DNA from: an uncultured Porphyromonadaceae bacterium
GTDB lineage: Bacteria > Bacteroidota > Bacteroidia > Bacteroidales > Muribaculaceae
Assembly: GCA_947643165.1 (NCBI GenBank)
Contig: CANRVB010000013.1
Span: forward strand, 1 to 64,000
DNA length: 64,000 nt
Direction of reading: 5' to 3'
The notes under the pieces are model-generated. The model was not told where the DNA came from, searched no databases, and saw only the letters and a list, made by a program, of their open reading frames with translations. Shown piece by piece: positions 43,576 through 54,430 of this stretch. How positions within the stretch are numbered: the first letter of the stretch is position 1; each line of letters starts with the position of its first letter. The translations under genes and the position numbers were made by a program.

Positions 43576-45396
43576 TCAGTCGATATGTGTCGAGAGGGGA
43601 GTGGTGTTGTTTTCAACAGTCACGTTGCGTGTGTGTTCAAGACGGATGTTGTACTTGTTGTAGTGGAATGGCGGATAGTCTTTGTTGAAGGATATCCGGT
43701 TGTTGCGGAATACAAGTCCGTCTATGGATTTTGCATATAGCAGGGGGGCGTCGAACATCTGGAATTCATTGTTCTCGATCACAACGCCCGGATATCCCTT
43801 GCCACCATGAAACGGCGTTGTCTGACCCTCCAGATCGGGAATTTCGGGGTAGATAGAGATGACGGCAGCAGTAAACTGATAGAGGGAAGTCAGGGCATTG
43901 ATAAACCGGTTGTCGCGAATCACTACGTCGCGGCATGCACCGGTCTCAAACCATCCGTTGCAATCGCCGCACAGCAGTATGGCGGTGCCCGATGTATGGT
44001 CAAAGAGGTTGCGTTCGACTATTGTGGTTCTGGGTGTGGAGAAGAGAGAGCCGCGTGCCCTGTTGTTGCGTATGATATTGTCGGCAAACAGTACTTCGGG
44101 TGTCCACGACAGATTTTCTATTCCGAATGTTTTATCGGCGTTGATTTCAGCTGGTACAGCTTCGGTAAATGTGATTCTGAATACCTTTGCGCCAAGGTCG
44201 GTCTCCTTGTCGACCGGCGAGATGGCTGCTATGTGGTTCGTGGATCCGAGGAGTTCCATTGTCGAGCTGTTGATGAAGTTGACCGAGTCGCCGGGTTCAC
44301 CCCATTTGAATCCATAGCTTTGTCCGTGCATATACTGTCCGAGCAGTGTTTTGTCATCTTCCCGGCCTACAACTTTCAGATACGTTCCGTGTATGTTGAT
44401 GGCATCGTCCATCATTCCTTCATACAGTCCTCCGGTGGAAGTGATCTTGCCCTTGCATCCCGAAAAGTGTGTGGCATCGGCCTGAGTGGTGAAGTAGCGT
44501 GGATCATTATCACCGCGGAGGCTCACGTTGAAACCGGTCAAGGTGACACTGTCGCACAGCTGCGCAAGCAATCCCATTCCCTCGGCATAGTGCACGCTCA
44601 CGCCATTGAGCGTAGGGTTTGTACATTCCGACAGGAATATGCCTGGCGTAGGGCGTCCCCACGATCTTGCGGTCACTACCATCCCCGGTTTTATAGTCTT
44701 GCTGCGCCAGCGTGGGGCAAGATATGTCTGTCTGTCAATTCTCACAACAGAGTCGAGCGGGACGGAAATATCGCCGGTGCCGTATACCACACGCTTGGTA
44801 TCGCCTTCAAACGGTATACCACCGCCGGGTTTCACCGACCAGCCATCGCCATAAAGTTCAAGGCGTGTATCATCGGCTATTCGCGTTCTGGCCCATTCGG
44901 GCACACTGAATGTTATTCCCTTCTGTGGGTCGTTGGAGAGTATTGTAAGCTGCGTTATGTGCGGTTCGGCAAAGTCTATGTGCAGGTTGTTTATCTTAAC
45001 TCCACGGCTGTTGATCACCGATATCGGCAACATACGTCCATGAAATATAAGATCCGCGCCGTTTCCTTCGATCTCCAGGCTGTCGATGCCTTCTATCGGC
45101 ATGCCTACATTTTTGGGGTTGTCCTGGTCGTGGTTTGATATGAAGTAGGTTCGGTTGGCGCTTTTGTCGGGATAGAAGTCATAGCGTCCGGGTGCGAGTA
45201 CAATTTTCACGTTCCGGCCATTGTATTTCTGCCTGATATCATTCAGTGCCTTGCCCATTTTGGCTGTGACACTTTTCCCATTGCCGGGCTTTATGCCATA
45301 CGTTTTGTCGATATTGATGATAACGGGGTTGCCGGCCGCGCATACCGATGCTGTCAGCATTAGGGCAGCTGAGGCAATTGCCTTGAAGAGTCTCAT
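43576..45396 (-). CDS. GH110 alpha-1,3-galactosidase, secreted
   Basis: This 606-residue protein has a signal peptide (about 1-21) and a right-handed parallel beta-helix of GH110 type. The family hallmark EGMMDDAINIHGTYLKV holds the acidic pair D330/D331, with LRGDNDPRYFTTQADATHF just before it and a Cys-rich loop ILLCGDCNGWFETGACRDV later. GH110 enzymes remove terminal alpha-1,3-galactose, as in blood group B or linear B antigens. With the GH84 enzyme and sulfatase in this window it fits use of host mucin glycans. It is monocistronic; a TATATTTG box lies at 45436-45429 on the minus strand. Confidence 0.9.
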   Translation of the reverse strand: MRLFKAIASAALMLTASVCAAGNPVIINIDKTYGIKPGNGKSVTAKMGKALNDIRQKYNGRNVKIVLAPGRYDFYPDKSANRTYFISNHDQDNPKNVGMPIEGIDSLEIEGNGADLIFHGRMLPISVINSRGVKINNLHIDFAEPHITQLTILSNDPQKGITFSVPEWARTRIADDTRLELYGDGWSVKPGGGIPFEGDTKRVVYGTGDISVPLDSVVRIDRQTYLAPRWRSKTIKPGMVVTARSWGRPTPGIFLSECTNPTLNGVSVHYAEGMGLLAQLCDSVTLTGFNVSLRGDNDPRYFTTQADATHFSGCKGKITSTGGLYEGMMDDAINIHGTYLKVVGREDDKTLLGQYMHGQSYGFKWGEPGDSVNFINSSTMELLGSTNHIAAISPVDKETDLGAKVFRITFTEAVPAEINADKTFGIENLSWTPEVLFADNIIRNNRARGSLFSTPRTTIVERNLFDHTSGTAILLCGDCNGWFETGACRDVVIRDNRFINALTSLYQFTAAVISIYPEIPDLEGQTTPFHGGKGYPGVVIENNEFQMFDAPLLYAKSIDGLVFRNNRISFNKDYPPFHYNKYNIRLEHTRNVTVENNTTPLSTHID

Positions 45397-45469
45397 GGTC
45401 GTGTGATTTGCAGATTGATATGATTCTGCAAATATACGAAAAAATATGAAAACTCCCGGCTGTGGTGGC

Positions 45470-46402
45470 TCAGAACCAGTTTGACCGTCTCAATATCATG
45501 TATATCAGGGCGGTCAGTGTCAGCGAGGCTCCGACAATGATCCAAAATGATGGTTGGTATCCGGCTATCGACATGTTGACGTTCATTCCATAGAAACTGG
45601 CTATGAGCGTAGGTACCATCAGTATGATCGATATGGCGGTCATGCGTTTCATTATTCCGTTGACATTGTTCGAGATGATCGATGCAAACGAGTCCATAGT
45701 GCCGGTCAGGATCTCCATATATACATTGACGGTATTGTCGGCCTGTGTCAGTTCGATTTCGGCATCCTCAGCCAGATCCGGATCGTATTGACCTTCGTAA
45801 AGACGTTCTATGCGCCCCGTCAGCGTGGAGTTTCCTCGCAGAGCTGTGTTGAAGTAGACGAGAGTCTGCTGAAGTTTCATCATGCGAATGAGCATAGCGT
45901 TTCTCACACTTTTCTCAAGGCCTTTCTCGGCATGCATCACGTCGTCGTTTATTATTTTCAGATAGCGCTGAAACCAGTATGTCGATTCGCACAGCAATGT
46001 GAGCAGGAAGTCGGGATATGATGTGATGCACACGTTCTTTCGCCGGCTCTGGGCTATGAAGTCGCCCATCATGTCGGTATGGTGGGCGCATATTGTGAAG
46101 ATTGTGCGGCCATTGGTCACGATGCCGAGTGGTACGGTGTTGAACGGTATGCTGTCATCGTCCGACGATACTACAGGTATCCTCAGTATGGTCAGTCTCC
46201 ACTCGTCGTTCAGCTCTATGCGCGGACGCTCGTCCATATCCATCGCGCTCTCGATGAATTCGTGTGGTATACCTGCATTTTCGGTCATATAGAGAAAGTC
46301 CGACTCATCAGGACATTCTATTTCAGTCCACACCGGAATTTCATCTGTGCCGTTGAGCATGGTTTCTGTAAAACCGTTTTTGCATATATACTGTGTGAGC
46401 AT
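45470..46402 (-). CDS. corA: CorA family magnesium/divalent-cation transporter
   Basis: This 310-residue protein has a cytoplasmic alpha/beta domain (about 1-150), a long helix and two C-terminal transmembrane helices. The selectivity motif GMN is in FYGMNVNMSIAGY at the end of the first helix, and the tail RRSNWF is short and basic. CorA forms a pentameric channel for magnesium or other divalent cations. A terminator separates it from the upstream oxidoreductase gene, so it probably has its own promoter in the 93-bp gap, which I could not find. Confidence 0.93.
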   Translation of the reverse strand: MLTQYICKNGFTETMLNGTDEIPVWTEIECPDESDFLYMTENAGIPHEFIESAMDMDERPRIELNDEWRLTILRIPVVSSDDDSIPFNTVPLGIVTNGRTIFTICAHHTDMMGDFIAQSRRKNVCITSYPDFLLTLLCESTYWFQRYLKIINDDVMHAEKGLEKSVRNAMLIRMMKLQQTLVYFNTALRGNSTLTGRIERLYEGQYDPDLAEDAEIELTQADNTVNVYMEILTGTMDSFASIISNNVNGIMKRMTAISIILMVPTLIASFYGMNVNMSIAGYQPSFWIIVGASLTLTALIYMILRRSNWF

Positions 46403-46424
46403 ATATTATTAACAGATCAACACA

Positions 46425-46464
46425 ACAAAAGGGTCGCCGGCAGTTGTCTGCGTGGCGACCCTTT
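46425..46464 (-). terminator. Intrinsic terminator of the GltD-like gene
   Basis: On the minus strand AAGGGTCGCC (46463-46454) and GGCGACCCTT (46438-46429) pair perfectly and are followed by TTGTTG. Confidence 0.8.
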
Positions 46465-46495
46465 CTGATGTGTTATGCTTTGTGCAGGATTGATG

Positions 46496-47803
46496 TCAGT
46501 CGATGCGGGCGTTGATGCGTGCCAGCAGACGCACTGCGTCGACGTAGCGCATTATTCCTTCCGATACTTTCTGTGCATCCTGCATGGCGTGTACAACAGT
46601 GGCTGATCGGCGGGCAACATCGCCTCCGGCAAACACTCCCATACGCGTGGTCATGCCGTAGGGGTCTTCGCTGGTGGTGACATAACCGCCTTCGTCCACC
46701 TCTATGCCGTCGGTGGTCGATACGATGCGTGAGGCCGGGGCGCTGCCTATGGCCATCAGAACCTTGGTGGCTTTCATCTCCACCTCCTTACCGTCAACAA
46801 CGGCGGTTATTCCGCATACATGGCCGTTTTCGCCCTTGCAGCCTGTCAGCCGCGTGTTCCACAGGAATTTCACTCCTTCCGACACTGCGTCTTCATATTC
46901 CGACTTCAGGGCGCTCATGTTGTCGATAGAGCGGTGGTAGACAACGGTTACATCTCTCGCTCCACACCGTCGTGCAGTCCGGGCGGCGTCCATGGCTGTA
47001 TTGCCGCAGCCTATCACAAATACTGTGTCACTGCTGTCGACAGGTATCTCCTCGCGGCTCAGGAAGCCCGATCTGTAGAGTGAGAACCGCCGCAGGAAGT
47101 ATATGGCTCGTCTCACTCCGAGCAGGTGTATTCCCGGCAGGTCGAGTTCTTTGGGTTTGCCCGTGCCGGTACCGATGAATATTGCGTCGTAGCCCTGTTC
47201 AAACAGTTTGTCTATGGTCAGGTCAACGCCTATGGTCACGTTGCAGTGTATTTTGACTCCCAGCTGCATTATTTTCTTGATCTCGCGGGTCACCACCTGT
47301 TTTGGCAGTCTGTATTCGGGTATTCCGAACATCAGCACGCCTCCGGGTTGAGGTTCCATTTCGAATATATCGACCGAGAAGCCGTTTCGGGCCAATATGC
47401 CGGCCACGGTCAGTCCGGAGGGTCCGCTGCCCACTATGGCCACGCTTCCGCGGTCTTTCTGCAGTATCGGTTGCCTGATAAGCCCCATCTGGTTGTCGAA
47501 GTCGCTGATAAACTGTTCCAGACGGCCAATGCTCACACAACGGTCTTTCTTGCCGAGCACGCAGTTGCCCTCGCACTGACGCTCATGGGCGCAGACGCGG
47601 CCGCACACTGCCGGCAGATTGCTCTTGGCATTGATGATAGCCATAGCGTTGCCAAGATTGCCCATCGAGAGCTCATGTATCCAGTCGGGTATGTCGTTGG
47701 AGATCGGACATCCTTTCTTGCACAAGGGCACCTTGCAGCGCAGACAACGTTTGGCCTCGGTGATGGCCTCGAGCATTGTCATTTTTTGTCTCTCTGTTTT
47801 CAT
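46496..47803 (-). CDS. GltD-like NAD(P)-dependent oxidoreductase
   Basis: This 435-residue flavoprotein resembles the small subunit of glutamate synthase. An N-terminal cysteine block (CLRCKVPLCKKGCP) binds 4Fe-4S clusters. A FAD-binding GSGPSGLTVAGILARNG follows (about residues 125-141), then the NAD(P)-binding GCGNTAMDAARTARRCG (about 265-281) and a final FAD motif GVFAGGDVARRS. No large subunit (gltB) is near. It could serve glutamate synthase encoded elsewhere or be a stand-alone NADPH:acceptor reductase of the same family. It has its own promoter and terminator. Confidence 0.88.
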   Translation of the reverse strand: MKTERQKMTMLEAITEAKRCLRCKVPLCKKGCPISNDIPDWIHELSMGNLGNAMAIINAKSNLPAVCGRVCAHERQCEGNCVLGKKDRCVSIGRLEQFISDFDNQMGLIRQPILQKDRGSVAIVGSGPSGLTVAGILARNGFSVDIFEMEPQPGGVLMFGIPEYRLPKQVVTREIKKIMQLGVKIHCNVTIGVDLTIDKLFEQGYDAIFIGTGTGKPKELDLPGIHLLGVRRAIYFLRRFSLYRSGFLSREEIPVDSSDTVFVIGCGNTAMDAARTARRCGARDVTVVYHRSIDNMSALKSEYEDAVSEGVKFLWNTRLTGCKGENGHVCGITAVVDGKEVEMKATKVLMAIGSAPASRIVSTTDGIEVDEGGYVTTSEDPYGMTTRMGVFAGGDVARRSATVVHAMQDAQKVSEGIMRYVDAVRLLARINARID

Positions 47804-47835
47804 AAGTTTTACATAGCAGGTTCGTTTTTCGGCTG

Positions 47836-49594
<1,759 letters not shown>

Positions 49595-49617
49595 CAAAAT
49601 CCCCTATCTATAACACC

Positions 49618-49914
49618 ATGATCAATCATATCGTTATGTTCAAGCTCGACGGCGACGCTCCCGTGCGCCGTGAGCTCGCTATCCGCTTCAAGGAGGCTAT
49701 CGAGGCTCTGCCGTTTCAGATCCCTGAGCTTGTCGACGCCGTTGTCAACATCAATGAGAACGCCGATGAGCAGTGGGATATGGTGCTCACCGCACGTGTC
49801 AACACGTGGCCCGAGCTCCCCGTCTATGCCGCCCACCCCGCCCATCTCGCCGCTGTGGCTATCATCAAGCCCGCGCTTGCCGGACGCGCGTGTGTCGACT
49901 TCCAGGACCGTTGA
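49618..49914 (+). CDS. Dabb (stress-responsive A/B barrel) family protein
   Basis: This 98-residue protein shows the Dabb pattern: the start MINHIVMFKLDG, a central helix and the strand WDMVLTARVNTWPELPVYAAHP followed by a helix. The family forms small dimeric ferredoxin-like barrels, and most members have no known substrate. It lies 23 bp after the ABC-F gene and 31 bp before the OPT transporter gene. Confidence 0.9.
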   Translation: MINHIVMFKLDGDAPVRRELAIRFKEAIEALPFQIPELVDAVVNINENADEQWDMVLTARVNTWPELPVYAAHPAHLAAVAIIKPALAGRACVDFQDR

Positions 49915-49945
49915 ATCAAATCATTAATCTATCCTTTGTTACACT

Positions 49946-51931
49946 ATGTCTGAAACAGACGAAAAAATCATCTACCAGGATGCCGATCCCGTCGCTCTGC
50001 CCGAAAACGCCTTCCGCGAACTGGCAGCCGACGAGCACTATCGCCCCCTCATGCATCCTGCCCGCGACTACCGCGAGGCCACGCCCTACAGCGTGGCTGT
50101 CGGCCTCATTCTGGCCGTGATCTTCAGTGCCGCCGCAGCCTATCTTGGCCTGCGCGTCGGCCAGGTCTTCGAGGCTGCAATTCCCATCGCCATCATTGCC
50201 GTGGGGCTCAGCGGTGCCCTCAAGAAGGACAACCCCCTCGGACAGAACGTCATCATCCAGTCTATCGGAGCCTGTTCTGGTGTGATTGTGGCCGGTGCCA
50301 TCTTCACTCTCCCCGCGCTCTATATTCTTCAGGCTAAATACCCCGACATAACCGTCAACTTCATGGAGATCTTCCTCAGCTCTCTGTTTGGTGGAATCCT
50401 GGGTATTGTCTTCTTCATCCCGTTCCGCAAATACTTCGTCAAGGACATGCACGGACGCTACCCCTTCCCCGAGGCTACAGCCACCACCCAGGTGCTTTCC
50501 AGCAGCCAGAGTGCCGGCAGCAACTCGGGCCAGGCAAAGCTCCTGCTTGTAGCATCGCTCATCGGCGGTGTCTACGACTATGTTGTGGCAACCTTCGGCC
50601 TCTGGGCTGAGAAAGTCTCCACGGCAGCCTTCGGTTGGGGTGCCGCTATCGCCGACAAGACCAAGGTTGTTGTCAGCTGCAACACTGGCGCCGCTCTCCT
50701 CGGTCTCGGCTACATCGTTGGCCTCAAGTATGCCTTTGTCATCTTCGCCGGTTCAGCATTCGTATGGTGGGTCATCATACCCCTCCTCGGTGCCTACGGC
50801 TCGCCTGAGATGGTGGCTATGGCACCCGACGACATCTTCCGCGACACTGCCCGTCTCATCGGTATCGGTGGCATTGCAATGGCCGGTATCATAGGCATCA
50901 TCAAGTCGTGGAGCATCATCACACAGGCCGCCGGCCTCGCCGTCCGCGAGTTCAAGGGCGGTGCCGCTACCGCTAAGAAGCCCGTGCGTTGGCAGCTCGA
51001 CATCTCCATGAAGCACATCGTCGCATTCATTGTCATAGCCCTCGTCGCCGTCTTCATATTCTTCTGGGCAGGCGTCCTCCACAACTTCTGGCAGGCCGTT
51101 GTGGCATGGGTCGTTGTCACGCTCATCGCCTTCCTCTTCACCACCGTTGCCGCCAACGCTATCGCCATCGTAGGCACCAACCCCGTCTCGGGCATGACCC
51201 TCATGACCCTTATCGTGGCATCTGCCATCTTCGTGGCTGTCGGCATCAGCGGCACCTCGGGCATCGTCGCCTCGATGATTATCGGCGGTGTTGTCTGCAC
51301 GGCCCTCTCTATGGCCGGCGGCTTTGTCACCGACCTCAAGGTTGGCTACTGGCTCGGATCGACTCCGCGTGTCCAGGAGCGCTGGAAATTCCTCGGAACT
51401 CTCGTGTCAGCCCTCACCGTGGGTGGCATCATCATGCTCCTCAACAACGTTTACGGTTTCTCGGGCCCCGACGCTCTCGTCGCTCCTCAGGCCAACGCCA
51501 TGGCCAAGGTCATCGAGCCTATCATGATGGGTGGACAGACCCCCTGGACCCTCTACATCACCGGTGCCGTCCTCGCTCTGCTGCTCAACTGGCTCGGCGT
51601 CCCCGCCCTTGCCTTCTGCCTCGGCATGTTCATCCCCATGGACCTCAACGCCCCGCTGCTCGTAGGCGGTGCTATCTCCTGGTGGGTTTCTACCCGTTCG
51701 GCCGACAAGGAGCTCAACGATGCACGCCGCGACCGTGGCACCCTCGTTTCTTCCGGTCTCATCGCCGGCGGTGCGCTTTTCGGCGTCTTTGCCGCTCTCA
51801 CCCGTTTCCTCGGCTACGAGCCCGTAGTAGATATGCCCGTCGAGCTCAATCAGATCCTCGGCATCGTCGCCTACCTGCTTATTATCATCTACCTTGCCGT
51901 TGTTTCCCTCAAGGCTACACGCAAGGCCTGA
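49946..51931 (+). CDS. OPT family oligopeptide transporter
   Basis: This 661-residue inner-membrane protein has about 15 transmembrane helices and OPT-family segments such as AAAYLGLRVGQVFEAAIPIAI, GRYPFPEATATTQVL and VGTNPVSGMTLMTL. OPT proteins import small peptides, or metal chelates in the related yellow-stripe group, using the proton gradient. Secreted peptidases in this window (M16, C1B) could supply such peptides, though the link is inference. The codon choice is strongly C-ending, as in the MATE gene after it. Confidence 0.93.
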   Translation: MSETDEKIIYQDADPVALPENAFRELAADEHYRPLMHPARDYREATPYSVAVGLILAVIFSAAAAYLGLRVGQVFEAAIPIAIIAVGLSGALKKDNPLGQNVIIQSIGACSGVIVAGAIFTLPALYILQAKYPDITVNFMEIFLSSLFGGILGIVFFIPFRKYFVKDMHGRYPFPEATATTQVLSSSQSAGSNSGQAKLLLVASLIGGVYDYVVATFGLWAEKVSTAAFGWGAAIADKTKVVVSCNTGAALLGLGYIVGLKYAFVIFAGSAFVWWVIIPLLGAYGSPEMVAMAPDDIFRDTARLIGIGGIAMAGIIGIIKSWSIITQAAGLAVREFKGGAATAKKPVRWQLDISMKHIVAFIVIALVAVFIFFWAGVLHNFWQAVVAWVVVTLIAFLFTTVAANAIAIVGTNPVSGMTLMTLIVASAIFVAVGISGTSGIVASMIIGGVVCTALSMAGGFVTDLKVGYWLGSTPRVQERWKFLGTLVSALTVGGIIMLLNNVYGFSGPDALVAPQANAMAKVIEPIMMGGQTPWTLYITGAVLALLLNWLGVPALAFCLGMFIPMDLNAPLLVGGAISWWVSTRSADKELNDARRDRGTLVSSGLIAGGALFGVFAALTRFLGYEPVVDMPVELNQILGIVAYLLIIIYLAVVSLKATRKA

Positions 51932-51979
51932 CATACCGCTCTCCTTTGTCACATCACGTATTTCTTACCACTGTCTGAT

Positions 51980-53317
51980 ATGAACTTCAGTTTCAGACAC
52001 AATCTGCGCGGGCGGGGCCTCATGGCTCCGCTCCGTCAGATTATTACCCTTGCCGTTCCGGCCATCATAACCAACATCACCACCCCCTTGCTCGCCCTTG
52101 TCGACCTCGCCATCGTCGGCCACATGGGCGGCCCCGGTGGATCCGCCGCCTACATCGCCGCCATCGCCGTCGGGGGCAGCGTCTTCAACATGCTCTACTG
52201 GCTCTTCGGATTCCTCCGCATGGGCACGAGCGGACCCGCAGCACAGGCCGTAGGTGCCGCCGACACCCTCCGCCTCTCCCTCATCCTCTACCGCGCCCTC
52301 GCCGTAGCCCTCGCCATATCCCTCCTCATCGTTATCTTCAACCGTCCTCTCTCGCTCCTCCTCCTCGCCTTCATCGACCCCGACCCCGCAACCTTCCCCC
52401 TTGCCCTCCGCTACGTCCGCATCTGCATCTTCGGCGCCCCGGCCGTACTCTCCACCTACGTCCTCACCGGCTGGTTCCTCGGCCGCCAGGACTCTCGCTC
52501 ATCCATGTGGGTATCCCTCGCCATCAACGTTGTCAACATCCTTTCAAGCCTCATCCTTGTCTACGGCCTCCGCCTCGGCATCACCGGAGTAGCTGCCGGC
52601 ACCCTCATCGCCCAATGGTTCGGCTTTATCATGGCCGCCATCATCTGCATGCTCCGCTACCGGCCCGCGCTCCCGCCCTTGTCCCTCCTCATCCGCCTTG
52701 ACGAGCTCCGCCGCTTCTTCTCCGTAAATACCGACATCTTCCTCCGCACGCTCTGCATCATAGCCGTCACCGTTTGGTTCACGCGCGCCGGCGCCGCCCA
52801 GGGCGACCTTATGCTCGCCGTCAACGCCCTCATCATGCAGCTCTTCACCATCTTCAGCTTCTTCCTCGACGGATTCGCCTTCGCCGGCGAGTCGCTCTGC
52901 GGTCTCTATAGCGGACAGCGCGACCACGCCCGCCTGCGCCTCATCATCCGCCTCCTCCTCGGTGTCACGGCCACCCTCGCCCTCATCTTCTCCACCCTCT
53001 ACTTCCTCTTCGGACAGACACTCCTCACCCTCCTCAGCAGCGACTCCGGCGTCATCTCCGCAACGGCTGACTACCTCCCCTGGGCCATTACCATACCCCT
53101 CCTCTCGTTTGTCGCCTTCACCTACGACGCCGTCTGCCTCGGCACCACCCGCACCCGCCTCATGCTCCTCTCATGCTTCCTCTCGGCCGCAATATTCTTC
53201 ACCATCTATTTCACCCTCTTCACCATCCTCGCCAACCACGCCCTCTGGCTCGCATTTGTCGCCTATCTTGCCGCCCGCGGCCTCATCCTCCACATCCTCC
53301 TCCGCCCCCACGCCTAA
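51980..53317 (+). CDS. MATE family efflux transporter, DinF-like
   Basis: A 445-residue transporter with twelve transmembrane helices in two homologous halves. It begins with QIITLAVPAIITNITTPLLALVDLAIVGHMGG, split over helix 1 and 2, and later has LMLAVNALIMQLFTIFSFFLDGFAFAGE at helices 7 and 8. The second motif and the absence of extra domains fit the DinF branch. MATE proteins expel cationic or toxic compounds by sodium or proton antiport. It lies 48 bp after the OPT gene. A hairpin with GAGCGG/CCGCTC arms follows the stop but has no T-run. Confidence 0.93.
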   Translation: MNFSFRHNLRGRGLMAPLRQIITLAVPAIITNITTPLLALVDLAIVGHMGGPGGSAAYIAAIAVGGSVFNMLYWLFGFLRMGTSGPAAQAVGAADTLRLSLILYRALAVALAISLLIVIFNRPLSLLLLAFIDPDPATFPLALRYVRICIFGAPAVLSTYVLTGWFLGRQDSRSSMWVSLAINVVNILSSLILVYGLRLGITGVAAGTLIAQWFGFIMAAIICMLRYRPALPPLSLLIRLDELRRFFSVNTDIFLRTLCIIAVTVWFTRAGAAQGDLMLAVNALIMQLFTIFSFFLDGFAFAGESLCGLYSGQRDHARLRLIIRLLLGVTATLALIFSTLYFLFGQTLLTLLSSDSGVISATADYLPWAITIPLLSFVAFTYDAVCLGTTRTRLMLLSCFLSAAIFFTIYFTLFTILANHALWLAFVAYLAARGLILHILLRPHA

Positions 53318-53498
53318 AAAATAAGAGCGGCACCCTCGCGGGTCCCGCTCCCAATATCAGTTATATTTCTGCGATCTTTGAAATCCTTGCCTTGATACAA
53401 CTGATTACATCAATTTAAATAGCTGATTAAATACAAACCCCTTGTAAAGTCTTTTTTGTATAGGCACCCCCCGGAGCATTCCCCGGGCAGTGTATATA

Positions 53499-54425
53499 TT
53501 AAGTCATCAATTCATACACCTCGTCGGTCCGGGCATCCTTGAGCACCACACGGCCGCAGTCGTCTATCACATACAGCGTCGGCGACGCCGGCAGGCTGTA
53601 TAGCCCCTCCTCATCAATCCGGCCGTCGGCATAGCCCGCCTCCCACTCAGCCGGAAGCTCCCACTTGGTCGCATCCCAGCGCTCGCGGCTCTCCTCGGCG
53701 TCTATTGCCAGCACGCGCATCCGTCTCGCGTCTACGCGCTCGCTCAGCTCGGCCATCACCTCCTTGCAGTGCACACAGTCCGGATCATAAAACACCACAA
53801 GTGTCATCCGTCCGTCCCCAGTGTTCACCACCTTCTGCAGCCGCGTCCGCCTGCCGTCTCTCAGAGTCAGCCCGAAGTCCGTTGCCACGCTTCCGCGCCG
53901 GTTCTTCATCGCCTCCTGGAGCCTGTACTCAGCCCTCAGCCGCTCCGCATCGCCTATTGCAGCCATCTGCGTCATCTTCTGCAGGAACACCACATACAAC
54001 TCCTCGTTCCGCATCGGCGAATTCGGATCATCCAGATACCTCTCCGCCGTGCTTCTCATCAGGCTCAGCGCCGCACTGTTTGTCGCCGCCCTGTCCATCA
54101 GATTCTCTACAGCCTCACGTTGTGCTGCCGCGCCCGCCATCTCCGCTATCGCCGCGAAGTTCGCGAAATTCTGCTCCACGACAGCCGTGTCAGTGCTGCG
54201 TGCCACATTCCCGAAGTCCATCGCGTCCCAGTAGTGCAGTGCTATATACCCTGCACGGCTTTCCACGTCCCTCAGCGAGTCCGGCACCTCCGGTAGCGGC
54301 AGTTCAAGCCCCTCCGCCCCTGCAACCGCCGCAACTTTCTGGTCATTATGTTGTTGTTGCGTGCAACCGGTCAGTAGCATTGCTGCCACCGACACGATTA
54401 CTGTTATTTTGCAACTTCTGTTCAT
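53499..54425 (-). CDS. DUF5106/thioredoxin-like lipoprotein at the end of the pilus operon
   Basis: This 308-residue lipoprotein has Cys21 (MLLTGCTQQQ). An N-terminal helical DUF5106-like region (about 45-190) is followed by a thioredoxin fold (about 190-308) with active site C217-V-H-C220 (VVFYDPDCVHCKEV) and a cis-Pro loop (LPASPTLYVID). Such proteins are thought to be envelope thiol-disulfide reductases of the TlpA/ResA type. The gene begins 5 bp after the DUF4906 gene, so it is part of the pilus operon as read, which is unusual company. A helper that reduces or isomerises disulfides of pilus subunits is possible but not shown. Confidence 0.85.
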   Translation of the reverse strand: MNRSCKITVIVSVAAMLLTGCTQQQHNDQKVAAVAGAEGLELPLPEVPDSLRDVESRAGYIALHYWDAMDFGNVARSTDTAVVEQNFANFAAIAEMAGAAAQREAVENLMDRAATNSAALSLMRSTAERYLDDPNSPMRNEELYVVFLQKMTQMAAIGDAERLRAEYRLQEAMKNRRGSVATDFGLTLRDGRRTRLQKVVNTGDGRMTLVVFYDPDCVHCKEVMAELSERVDARRMRVLAIDAEESRERWDATKWELPAEWEAGYADGRIDEEGLYSLPASPTLYVIDDCGRVVLKDARTDEVYELMT

Positions 54426-54430
54426 GCGCT

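Noticed and set aside
43807-45138. 443-codon frame opposite the GH110 gene
   Set aside because: Antisense shadow; the GH110 frame has a signal peptide and family motifs.
50989-51978. 329-codon plus-strand frame inside the OPT transporter gene
   Set aside because: Its product is an Arg/His/Pro-rich string, a product of the strong C-ending codon bias of the real gene.
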